Positions 54,818-63,932 of a DNA stretch of 64,000 bases are shown one piece after another; the first letter of the stretch is position 1; each line of letters starts with the position of its first letter. Location: positions 29,939,736-30,003,735 of the forward strand of contig CM038469.1 in the NCBI GenBank assembly GCA_021464415.1, read 5' to 3'. The stretch comes from Lonicera japonica (Eukaryota; Streptophyta; Magnoliopsida; Dipsacales; Caprifoliaceae). The notes under the pieces are model-generated. The model did no database searches and was not told the DNA's origin. It saw nothing but the letters and a program-made list of their open reading frames with translations. Made by a program: the position numbers and the translations under genes.

Positions 54818-56845
54818 TTACTCCTGATGCATTTTAGAAAAGTAAAAGGATTTAGATGAGGAATCAGTAACTGTATTTGCCAATTGTCGCATTTTTTCAT
54901 CAATATGCTTTAATCTACTGCGAATTTCTATGATTGACTGATCAATTGCTTCTACTCTTGTCATCTTACTTTCAATTCTTCTTATGGACTTGGCAATCTG
55001 GGATAACACAGTATTTTGAGCAACTGCGTTTTCTGCTTGAAAATTGAGAGCAGCTTCTGTAGCTGTAACTTTTATGGGTTCTCCATTAGCATTGATTGTG
55101 GTTGGATTCTTGACCTTCCACATGTGCTTTGTGTTTTGGGATTGGTTTTCAAAGTCTTCAAAATGTGGATAAGGAGAGGGAGCTTCCATTAAAAAACATG
55201 GGATTGGTTCAGGTTGATAGGTTTGAAACATGGAAGGTTGAAAGGGAGAGGATTTTTGGAGGGCTTTGATTGCTTTCTGGGCATATGGGGAGAGACGGGG
55301 AATTGTCTGGGGTGGTGGTTTTGGTGGAGAAGGATTTTGAGGAGGAGGAGAAGGCTTGCAATTTATAACTTCTGGAGGAGGTGTTGGTAACAGAGGGTTT
55401 TTATAGGTGACAAATAAGTCAAATTTTCCTGTAAGTTCTCCAAGTAGATCAACTGTGCGATCGCCATTTTCATAGCGATCTTGAAGTTTTTTTTGAGAAT
55501 TGAGCACATTTCCTTCACTTAACTTCTTTTTCCGTCTGTACCTTTTTAACTCTACTTGGTCCAATTGGCTTTCATAGTTTGCTTCTTCACAAGCATCACA
55601 GTAACAAACATCGTACCAAACGTGACCTCTTGAGTTTTTGCCTTCATACACTGGATTTCCTTGCTGATCAAAGTATAAGATCTTCATGGGAAGATTCTTT
55701 AGTACTGGATCCGTTGGGTAACGTTTAAGAGGTTGGAACATATTTATTTTTGTGACAAAAGGATTTTGTTGAGGGGACGAGGGCCTTTTGAAAGAGACTT
55801 TTATCTGTCTGTTTGATCGTTTGATGTAAACCGGGTCTGCTGACTGAACCGATTCACTGGACGATTCTTGGTGGAGAATTTCATAAGATGTAACCTATTT
55901 TTCAGGTAACAACTTAATTAATTTGGAACGAGGCAATTGCTTTAGGATGTAGTTAGCTGTTGGTGCTGACTTTGAATCAATAGTCAACATGAGAGCTTTT
56001 GCAGTGTCTGAGCCTGGAATACAGAGATCATAGGAATGATTTTGTAATCGAGAGATCATCTGGTGGTGGATTGTGGCCGCTGAAGTGCCTGCAACCATTG
56101 GAACTCCACTGATCTGGACTTGGATCTTTAAAGCCGTTGTCATATACTTGTCTGAGACTAGGATGTTGAAATTTGGATATAGCGTAAAGAAGACTGTACC
56201 ATCATTTAGTGTAGCTTGGACATTTCCAAGGACTGTTTACTGATAAGTAATCATATGGGAATCCAAAAGAGCAATTTTAACAACTGCTGGGAGACCTTTT
56301 TGACCATGGAATGTGAAAGCGAATCGTATCGCTCCAAAATGTAAGTGCATGTAACCTTGTGAGATGGCTATTCGCTGGAAATCATGGGGAAGACGTACTG
56401 GGTAAAATCGTTCGTCAGATCCGGAAGGGACAATTAAAGAGTCGAACTTGTTTGCCTGGACGTACTCTTTAATTGGGAGATCGGATGATTTACTTGAAAT
56501 GAGCTTTCTGATTTGTCGAGAAAAAGTTTTTGGAGTAGGTTTTTTAAAAACGTTATATGGGTTTACAGTGGGTAAATCCGTTTGAGGAATAACATTTTCG
56601 TTTGGAATATGAGAGATTTCATAAAAAGACTCTATATTATTTTCAAAACGAGATGAAGACGACATAGAACTAGACCGGCTTAAAGTAGAACTAGAAAAGG
56701 AATTTTTTAAGCTAGAGTTGGAATTTTTAAAAAAAGACTTTGCTTTTGATTTTTTGTTTAAAATATAAGTTCTTTCACTAAAGGATATACATTTTTCAGA
56801 TTTAAATGATTGACAAAGTTGTTCATTAATTAAAAAAATTAAGTG
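54818..56845 (-). pseudogene. Pararetrovirus movement-protein and coiled-coil region, broken
   Basis: N-terminal part of the same virus. The frame opens near 56845 and holds from there to 54818, with stops at 56237-56239 and 55895-55897. The 56.67-55.9 kb part resembles the 30K-type movement protein of petu-/florendoviruses (an FYPVRLPHDFQ-type stretch, then beta-rich segments). The 55741-54818 part has a Cys-rich patch (VCYCDACEE), a Pro-rich linker and a C-terminal coiled coil (RIESKMTRVEAIDQSI). A frameshift between 54.8 and 54.3 kb separates it from the capsid frame. Assignment to movement protein is by position and general look. Confidence 0.7.
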
Positions 56846-57772
56846 GCCACTTAATTTTTACCACTTAAAACTTAAAATGGCAAAGTTGTCACTTAAATAT
56901 GAAACTTAATTTTAAAGGGTGTAAAAGATCCATTTCCCCCCCTCTCTTTTATCAAAATTACCCACAAGTTAGGTTAACATTCAAAACCCTTCTTTTCTTC
57001 CTTTCTTCCTGCGCCAATTAGAGAAACTGTTGTTAAGGTTTGTATTCCCTCTCTTAATTTCATTTTTCATGCCTTCTTTTAATTATGTTGGTTATTCTTA
57101 TTAAATTTTAGTTTATTATTTAATTTGTTAACGTGGATAGCTGCAACAATTTCATATGTTTTTGGGTTTCTTTTTTCAAACTTCCATATATACTGTGTAG
57201 TTGTTTATGATTCTTATCATGGGTAAAGTCTCTAAAAGCTAATTGGGGCTCTTATGTGCGTTATATATAATTGATGGATGGATAGTGGTGTATTATATAT
57301 TGGTCATTAGAAAAATGTGATCAAAATAAAATAATAAGGGCAAAATTGTCATAATAAAAAATTTTAGTTTTCAGATATGTTATATTCAAATAAACAACAT
57401 TTTTTCAGATACAATTTTCAGAACTAAACAAACAGTTTTTTTTAGTTTTTTTACTAAACGCCACCGTAGTGCTCATAATTAAATAATTCTCTTATACCAT
57501 ATGGGAAGCAAGTAATTTAAAGTTCTTTTACGCCATGTAGGAAACAAGTGGAGCCACCTGAACTCTTACTAACGTGCCACGTGGGATAGGAAAATTTCAA
57601 TCTCCATTTCTACATGGAGATAAAAAATATCAATCCCAATCAAATATCAACTAGGATGAGAATTCTTATAGAAAATTCCATTAGAGAATATTTTTTTTTT
57701 ATTTTTAATTTCAAAGATATAAAATTCATTAGGTAGAAAAAACCATTGAAGATGACCTAAGATATTACCTAA
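56846..57772. other. Intergenic beyond the viral insertion
   Basis: AT-rich plant DNA. A short pyrimidine-rich stretch at about 56930-57040 followed by GTTTGTATTCC looks like a leader and donor, but no coding exon follows that I can support. Confidence 0.35.
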
Positions 57773-58254
57773 GAGCATTTCCAACAGTATTATATATTTA
57801 TGTTTTGTGTAAAATTTACAAAGTTTGTTTCCAACAGTCTTTTAAAAATAGGTTTTGTGTGAATTAGATGTGTAAAACACATTTTCATTTTACACTGAAA
57901 CGTCAGCCTTTTCTTTCTCCATTTTTTACTAAAACTTTAAAATCTAATTACTTTTAATTCAAAATTTATATTTTAATAAAAAATATATAATTAAAATCTA
58001 CACATCATGAGTTATAGATCAAGATTCATTGTGATTATAAGATTATGTTTAAAAAAATTGAAGGAAAAAAAATGTAAAATTGTATAAAATAACATTTAAC
58101 ATGTGTTGATATTTTATTGGTTATTTCAAAATTTACACAAAAAGTTATAGAAGTACTATTGGAGAATATTTATTTCAAGTTTCATGTTTGGTGTAAAAAT
58201 TGATTGATACATAGGATTTACACTTTAATTTTTACAATACTATTGGAGATGTTT
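57773..58254. mobile_element. MITE with GAGCATYTCCAA-type ends (482 bp)
   Basis: Left GAGCATTTCCAACAGTATT; right, read on the other strand, AAACATCTCCAATAGTATT. TAA flanks both sides (57770-57772, 58255-58257). Repeated TTTGTGTAAAATTTACA inside. Related to the next element and to the 38105 MITE by its ends. Confidence 0.65.
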
Positions 58255-58304
58255 TAAGTGTATCCATCAGATATTACTTAAAATTTAAGAAGCCTAAAAT
58301 ATAA

Positions 58305-58698
58305 GAGTAGCTGCAACCGTAGTGTATAATTTTGGTTTGTGTAAAATTTGCACGTTTTATAAATATAAAAGTCTCCAGCAGTCTTTTAAGAAACTTTAAC
58401 ACCTAACATTTGTGTAAAAATGTTGTGTAAAATACAAATCCAATTTACACAACCACGTCAGATAATCTCACGTCTATTTTTCCTCATCCTATTTCTAGAA
58501 ATAAATGGATTTAAAAAATAAAGGAATAAATATAGGATAAGTTTCACTTGTGCGTATCTAATTGGTAGTTTAATGTTTACACAAAAGTCTAAAATAGACT
58601 ATTGGAATACAAAAGAAATTCTTTATTATTTTTATGTAAATCCCACTTTGACACGTTAGATTTACACAAAATTTATACAAAGACGATTGGAGATGCTC
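58305..58698. mobile_element. Related MITE (394 bp)
   Basis: Left GAGTAGCTGCAACCG; right, read on the other strand, GAGCATCTCCAATCG. TAA on both sides (58302-58304, 58699-58701). It shares TTTGTGTAAAATTT and TTTACACAA blocks with the preceding element, so the two belong to one family. Confidence 0.65.
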
Positions 58699-58741
58699 TA
58701 AAATATCACATTAAATATATTTAATGTGATATTTTAGAGCA
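58694..58741. repeat. Perfect 48-bp palindrome
   Basis: Positions 58694-58741 equal their own reverse complement with no spacer. It starts in the last bases of the MITE at 58305-58698 (TGCTCTAAAATATC...) and ends ...TTTTAGAGCA, so it looks like two MITE ends head to head. Strong hairpin/cruciform potential. Confidence 0.95.
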
Positions 58742-59700
58742 CATGTTGGATGCTATATTGTGTAATTTTTTTGAATTATAAAATATGTAATTTTATAATC
58801 ACAATAAATTTTGTTTTATAACTCTTGATTAATATATTTCAAATATATAGTTTTTTTGAAAATCTATGTTTTATATTAGAAATTATTATTAGAATAAAAA
58901 TTAAAAAGAGATAAGCCATATTGTGACTTGAGAGTGTATTTGACTAGAGTTCATAGAAAATTAACTTTTTATGCAATTTTTAAAATACCTTCTCTTTTAC
59001 TTAAGGGTGCGTTTCACGAGTTGAATTAGAAGTGCATATAAAATTATTTTATAATATTTGAATAAAATAAAATAATTTCATATAAAAGGTTAGATTCATT
59101 AATCTATCTCTTAGTAAGATTTTATAAAAGGTTCATAAAGTTTATATAAAATAAATTTATTTTGTCTCACTTTTTTTTGTCTATGCCAAAATTGTTTAGA
59201 CTAGCTATATTTTACATGTTTCAAAACTCAACCTAAAAAACTCATAGTCAAACTTGACTTTTTTTAAGAATACGCCTCGTCTGTTTTGTGGATTTGGGAA
59301 CTCAAGAAAAGGAAAAGTATAAATATAGAGGGAAACACTTTCCCGATAATTGATAAAATCATTTCTTTCAAGATTCATGAGATTGATTTTTTTTTGTGAT
59401 TTTCTAATATTTATTATAAAAAATTTAGACAATAATATCCCTATCTAAATATTTTTCATACTTCACTAAAAACAAAAATAAAAATTTGACAAAAATTTTA
59501 ATTTTCTTTTCTTATAAAAAATATAAAAATATTAATTTTTATTTTTATTTCATAAATCAAACGAGATCTTTACGGTGGGTAGTCACTTGGCTCTGGCTCT
59601 GGCGTACACAGAACCACGGAATAAGTGGTGCAAGTAACACACTCACACGTTAATAGTAAGATAATCATTGTCCTTTTTAGTAATTTCGAACCCTCAAATA
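58742..59700. other. AT-rich intergenic
   Basis: No gene. GGGTGCGTTTCACGAG (near 59007) and CAAACGAGATC (near 59560) could be the ends of another decayed MITE, but they do not pair well. Confidence 0.35.
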
Positions 59701-59704
59701 TTTT

Positions 59705-59753
59705 TAGGGTTTACTCAGTGTGAACACAACATACTATGTGTGTGTATATATAT
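59705..59753 (+). promoter_or_regulatory. Telo-box and TATA-like run before the structured-RNA locus
   Basis: TAGGGTTT at 59705-59712, then TATATATAT at 59745-59753. Telo-boxes with a TATA box are typical of plant snoRNA and ribosomal-protein promoters. Transcription would start near 59780. Inference from motif content. Confidence 0.4.
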
Positions 59754-60249
59754 CTGCATCTCAATGTCATTCTTAGGTAAGAAACGAGTTCAGTGGCGGC
59801 TACTATCTTTGTTTCGGTAATGCTTTAGGTACGTTATTTGGGGCTTCAATCAATACTTACATGATGTCATTTCGTGCTTGAATTGATCTCCTTATGAACC
59901 CTAAAATTTTTGGCCTTCTGATATGTGTGATTATTAAGCGTTGAAGCTGTATAAATTTGAACCCTAGCCAGATCAAATTTTGAGTCCTCGGAGAAGTGAT
60001 TCCTTTGCTAAAGACTTGATTACATAGAAGTTAGTTTGAATCAGTTGCATTCATATCTCAACTTTACCCTTGTTGCTTGAATTGTTTGTTTGAGTTTTTG
60101 TTCGTTTCTGAAATTCTAAATTAGTAAATTCACTCTAGGAGTCTCTTATCTTTTATTTCAAGATTTCAAGATGAAGCTAAAAAAATTTATGTGAAATAAG
60201 ATTGAATAAAAACTTGAACCAAATGAGCGCAGTGATGGAGAGAGTAATG

Positions 60250-60395
60250 GTGGGCTCTATAATAGAGTCAACAGCAGGCGCCATTTAGTGACGAACCTGA
60301 CTGCCGCTTAGAGCCCATATTAATCTTCTGCCGGTTTTAAGACCCATGAAATTCACTTCACTTTTATTTCATGACACAATAAACCGGCTACAAAT
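60250..60395 (+). ncRNA. Candidate H/ACA box snoRNA
   Basis: Two hairpins in hairpin-hinge-hairpin-tail order. 5' hairpin: lower stem 60252-60259/60309-60316 (GGGCTCTA/TAGAGCCC), pocket TAATAGAGTCAA and CCGCT, upper stem 60272-60278/60296-60303 with one bulged A. Hinge: ATATTA (60317-60322), fitting ANANNA. 3' hairpin: lower stem 60330-60337/60381-60388 (GCCGGTTT/AAACCGGC, perfect), pocket TTAAGACC-side and ACACAAT-side loops, upper stem 60345-60352/60366-60373 (CATGAAAT/ATTTCATG, perfect). ACA lies at 60390-60392, 16 nt below the pocket top, as the H/ACA rule requires. Such RNAs guide pseudouridylation with dyskerin (NAP57), NHP2, NOP10 and GAR1. In the 3' pocket, AAGACC and ACAAT could pair with ...ATTGTTGGTCTT... 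that I recall from plant 18S rRNA; target uncertain. Confidence 0.72.
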
Positions 60396-61130
60396 TTCAT
60401 AACCCTTCTTTCTTCAAAAGATTGTATTTTGGTAATGCAATTGTCAAATTCCTTGTGCATTTGTTTTGCATTTAATTGGCAATTGGAAAAATTGAAAGTT
60501 ATTTACTTTCTTGTCTTAATATAGTTTTTTTTGTGCATTTAATTGGCAATTGGAACAATTGAAAGTTATTCGTCCCATTTTCTAGAATGTGCTTTTTTGT
60601 CTGGCCTTAATATAGTTTGTGATGTGTTCATATTTTTGTGACTGGTGGGAGGCACGCAGTCAGACACGGGTGTTTTGTTTCTTTTTCAAACATAGTAACA
60701 ATCCACCTTTTGCATGGTGCCTACAAGTAGCTACCCAGCACGATGGAAGGGGAATTCTGTTTTCGATCTCACATTCCCCTTCAAATTACAAGTAGCTAAA
60801 TAAATTATTATGCCGTCATTTGTTTTATCTTGTTGGTATATGCATATAGTAACAATTTTGTTTTAAGAGCCCAAATGATTTGACAGAAACTGCATTGCTT
60901 GATGGACCTACACAAATGCACTTTTTGATGCAACGTTTGGGCTCTTGAATTGATCATAGAACAATGCTACCTGGATGCATTAAATGGTTGTACTCTCACC
61001 AACAGTACAAATATTTAATGCACTTCGGTACTCATTCTGTACAAATGTGTCGGTATGCGTATCTTTTTTTGTTGATCATTAAGTTGATATATGTATCACT
61101 ACTCATTGTGTAATTGTATATTATTAGGTA

Positions 61131-61202
61131 CGGCTCCATATCAGAGTCAGCAGCAAGAACCAAATCAATGGTGCCTTGTCTGCCGCTTGGAGCCAAAATG
61201 AA
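61131..61202 (+). ncRNA. Paralogue of the snoRNA 5' hairpin
   Basis: Same fold and segment lengths as the 5' hairpin at 60252-60316: outer stem 61132-61138/61188-61194 (GGCTCCA/TGGAGCC), 12-nt left loop TATCAGAGTCAG, inner stem CAG-CAAG/CTTG-T-CTG (61151-61157/61175-61182) with a bulge at the same place, 17-nt apical segment, right loop CCGCT. Stem differences are paired changes. A hinge-like AAATGA (61196-61201) follows. I could not find a convincing 3' hairpin with a correctly spaced ACA downstream (an ACA at 61283-61285 is the nearest), so it may be a diverged or half-lost H/ACA gene. Confidence 0.55.
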
Positions 61203-62350
61203 TTTGCCACGTATGATTATTTTGCTTGAAACTTTTGTGTGTTTTTAATGCAAGTATGAATTGGTTATATGCCCTTTCAATGACATTTCTAGTGCCACGT
61301 CAGTTATTTGATTCTCTCAAGTAAAAAATATGCAGTGATGAGAAGGCTAACATGTAAGAAGAATCAAGTTTGTGTTGGTTCTTCAATGAAATACCATTGT
61401 TACGCTTGGCTTCTGAGCTTCCTTTTTCTTTTTTTTCTCTCGTCGTCTTCCTACCGGTTGTTTTTTAAGCTTTCGTCTGATGGGGTCTTACTTTTCTCTC
61501 TTATTATTAACCCATTAACCTTCGTGATTTAGCTTTGGCTTAAGTGGCACTGGCCCTCGATTTTTACAAATTCTTACCTGTAGTGTGTAAAGGGGAGATT
61601 ACTTTTAGGATAAAATGTGTCACAGCTCTGCTGGATATCTCAAGCAGGGGAGTGCAACAAGTATTCATCACAGAGTCAAATTTGAAACTTGAAAGATTAA
61701 TGCTTATATCACTTCTTGGGGTACATCGTTTTATTGAGACAGTAACTAGGACCAACATAAGAAGCGTAGGGATGGGCTGGGACTGGAAACATGACGATAA
61801 TATCTCCAGTCTGGCAACATCAATGTTTTTTTTATTACTCGAACCCTAGATACGGTGACTGGTGCTCCACCAGGAATATTGTCACATCACATTGCTGAAC
61901 CGAAGAGGTTGAGCCTGGTAAATTCATCAGGAAGTGCAAAAGAACCAAGCAGATTTTCAAAGACTGCGTTGGAAGGCCATCGAAAGTAGTGCGATTGAAC
62001 CAAGAATGCACTGAAGAAGATGTGGCGGAGTAGTTAGCTAAACACAGCTTAAGCAGAGGTATAGGCTGTTTCTTTGAAGCAGAGCCAAGGAAATGAAGAT
62101 GGGTTTTTGTTAATGTGTTTGGGGACCAACACTATTACGATGGAGAATCTTCTTCATCTGCTCAAAGACCCATTGAAACCCATCATCCTCCCTCCAAGAG
62201 AAGATTCTGCGAAAAATGGTGACATTGTTCTTTTTAGACTGGCAATAGAAATTTGAATTGAGATTTCCTTCAAAGGGTTGTTGATGGTCACTTGGTATGT
62301 CTTTAGACATAAATTTCCTTAGTTTTTGTTAGATCTTATACGTGGATAGA

Positions 62351-62852
62351 GAAATATATGCCGCCTATGTTTTCATAACAGTCTTCATTCTTCTAATTGT
62401 AAATATTTGAAATGTAGGAGTAGCAATTTCTTTACCAATTGTATTAATTCTGTTGTTTTTCAATCAATTATTTACTTTTGATGGTAACTGGTCCCTATTT
62501 CAAGTGATTCGATGCCATTAGAGCATCATCATCTGCGCGTTTAGTGAGCAAAATTACCATACATGTCTAGCATAAATTGCACTGCTTATGGTAAATTTAT
62601 CCCAGCGTAGGTTTAATATCTTGCCACCATACCACACAAGTTAATATATATTAAGCAATTGTACGCAACAAAATTGTTAAAAGCATAACCCAAAAACTAC
62701 TGCGAATGCTTCTTAGTCACTCGTTACTTCATAAATTTATTGTTTATATTTACTTAAGACTACAGCTAATAGATTAAGCAATATAACCAATTGCAGGTAG
62801 CTTTTCAGTCATTAAAGAACTTTTTAGAAAAATCTTTGCCAAATATTGGGTG
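62351..62852. other. Intergenic spacer, nothing recognised
   Basis: AT-rich, no ORF or repeat structure that I can support. Confidence 0.4.
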
Positions 62853-62924
62853 CTCGACTTGCAGATTTCGAGCCGCAAGTAATTTAACCTCGACTTGCAG
62901 ATTTCGAGCCGCAAGTAATTTAAC
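62853..62924. repeat. Perfect tandem duplication of a 36-bp unit
   Basis: Two identical copies, 62853-62888 and 62889-62924, of a unit beginning CTCGACTTGCAGATTTCGAG. Each copy contains interleaved inverted pairs (CTCGA with TCGAG, ACTTGC with GCAAGT). Identity suggests recent origin. Confidence 0.95.
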
Positions 62925-63180
62925 GATTATGCCGGTAGATGTGTCAATTAGCTGCATGTAGCGTAATGGTAAGTAAGTAAGTAAGTTGCTTAAATTGTGC
63001 TGCCTGAGTTCGATCCCTGATTATGCCGGTAGATGTGTCAAATTGTGGAGGCACTGCCTGAGTTCGATCCCTAGGTACAATGATTGTGGCCAGGGACAAC
63101 TTCAGTTTTTCATAATTAGTCCTACCCCATTGTAGTGTGGAGACACCTTGTAGCAAAAACCAAGTTCAGTTTAATTTCTT
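62925..63180 (+). mobile_element. tRNA-derived SINE-like repeat, internally duplicated
   Basis: TAGCGTAATGGTAAGT (from 62959) resembles a pol III A box; GAGTTCGATCCC (63006-63017) a B box. GATTATGCCGGTAGATGTGTCAA occurs at 62925-62947 and 63019-63041, and TGCCTGAGTTCGATCCCT at 63001-63018 and 63055-63072. So the middle of the element is duplicated and carries two B boxes. A GTAA run lies between. The 3' end is near the T-rich stretch at 63180. Confidence 0.6.
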
Positions 63181-63241
63181 TTTTTTGGGAATATCTTGTA
63201 GCAAAAACTAAGTTGAGTTTAATTTCTTTTCTTTGGGAATA
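63147..63241. repeat. Tandem repeat of about 48 bp
   Basis: CTTGTAGCAAAAACYAAGTT-AGTTTAATTTCTTTT...TTTGGGAATA twice, starting near 63147 and 63195, with a few differences. Confidence 0.85.
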
Positions 63242-63326
63242 ATCAAATAAATCAAATTCACAATAGTAAGCAAATCCAAATGTATATCTTGTAAATTATA
63301 TAAGATTTACGAGTTGCCCTTCAAGA

Positions 63327-63834
63327 TTATAAAAAGAGTGATAGTTCACACCTTCTGAGTCTGTTGTAATAATACAAATAATTCTTCTTAGAAAAAAATC
63401 TAGAAGTAAGAGCCAAAAAATGAGTTATGGCTTCGCCTAAATGCATGTAATTCAACAAATTCCACATCAATCCGTCTCTTCTCACTTCTCTAATTGTAGC
63501 TGCGCGTATATCCTCGCCTTCATCAACCACCCCAGTAGGCAACTTTCTTCAGACCCTCGCCTTCATCAACCACTCCAGTAGGCAACTTTCTTCAGACGCT
63601 CGTTCCTTTGAATTTGCCGTTATTTTCATGGACTACCAAAACCTTCTCCCCTTGTCGTTCATGACAAAAGCCACTCTATGTGATGCGTTTGCAAGGATAG
63701 TATGAGGAGTTTCGGGAATCAAGTGCGTTTTGCCCCAGCACGATGATATACCAAAATCCTTCATTGTAGCTTCAACAAGATTTGCAAGCCCAACGCGCAG
63801 TTTAATCCAAACCCCCTTCTTTCCCTGTTGGCTC
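63327..63834 (-). pseudogene. Nudix hydrolase pseudogene (plant NUDT family)
   Basis: On the minus strand, pieces of a plant Nudix hydrolase appear in order but in different frames: GKKGVWIKL and ANLVEATMKD (near 63770-63825), NASHRVAFVMNDKG (near 63650), then the Nudix box start GVVDEGEDIRAATIREV (63470-63540). The Nudix motif should end REVKEETG; here it reads REVRRDG, so the metal-binding Glu pair is lost. A 42-bp segment over the box is duplicated with period 43 (63512-63553 and 63555-63596), which shifts the frame. The 5' side is cut by the retroelement at 63835. Such enzymes hydrolyse NADH/ADP-ribose-type substrates. Not functional. Confidence 0.8.
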
Positions 63835-63921
63835 TGTAGAAAACTAGAGAGAAATGAAAGATTATTGATTTCATTGATATATTGTGTGTCTATTACAATG
63901 TTTTCTCTCTAGTTTTCTACA
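63835..63921 (+). mobile_element. 5' LTR of a retroelement with very short LTR (87 bp)
   Basis: TG...CA block whose ends are perfect 19-bp inverted repeats (TGTAGAAAACTAGAGAGAA and its complement), followed directly by a primer-binding site. Such short LTRs occur in TRIM-type elements or small copia-like families. The other LTR would lie beyond the window, so length by comparison is not possible. It is inserted in the Nudix pseudogene. Confidence 0.65.
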
Positions 63922-63932
63922 TGGTATCAGAG
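63922..63932 (+). other. Primer-binding site (initiator Met-tRNA)
   Basis: TGGTATCAGAG directly after the LTR end is complementary to the 3' end of plant initiator Met-tRNA, the usual primer of copia and TRIM elements (TGGTATCAGAGC; here the 12th base is G). Downstream sequence to the window end would be the internal region. Confidence 0.85.

Larger units (their letters stand above)
59780..62350 (+). ncRNA. Probable non-coding host transcript of snoRNAs
   Basis: No ORF in this stretch resembles a known protein; those present are short and unordered. Splice-like sites (TTTCGGTAATGC, TTAG|GTACG near 59815-59830; TTAG|GTACGG near 61127) occur. Structured-RNA candidates lie at 60250-60395 and 61131-61202. 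A promoter-like block precedes it. The extent is a guess, taken to where AT-rich spacer resumes. Confidence 0.3.

Noticed and set aside
59857..59925. C/D-like pair TGATGT and CTGA
   Set aside because: The C box is imperfect, there is no good terminal stem and no recognised rRNA complementarity.
60728..60885. Another H/ACA-like candidate (10-bp stem GAAGGGGAAT/ATTCCCCTTC, then a TCATTTG/CAAATGA stem and an ACA)
   Set aside because: The ACA is about 27 nt below the upper stem of the 3' hairpin, outside the 14-16 nt rule, and no hinge box is correctly spaced. The first hairpin may still be real.
61544..61849. 101-codon ORF near the structured-RNA locus
   Set aside because: No family resemblance or domain, no supported splice context; more likely chance in a non-coding transcript.
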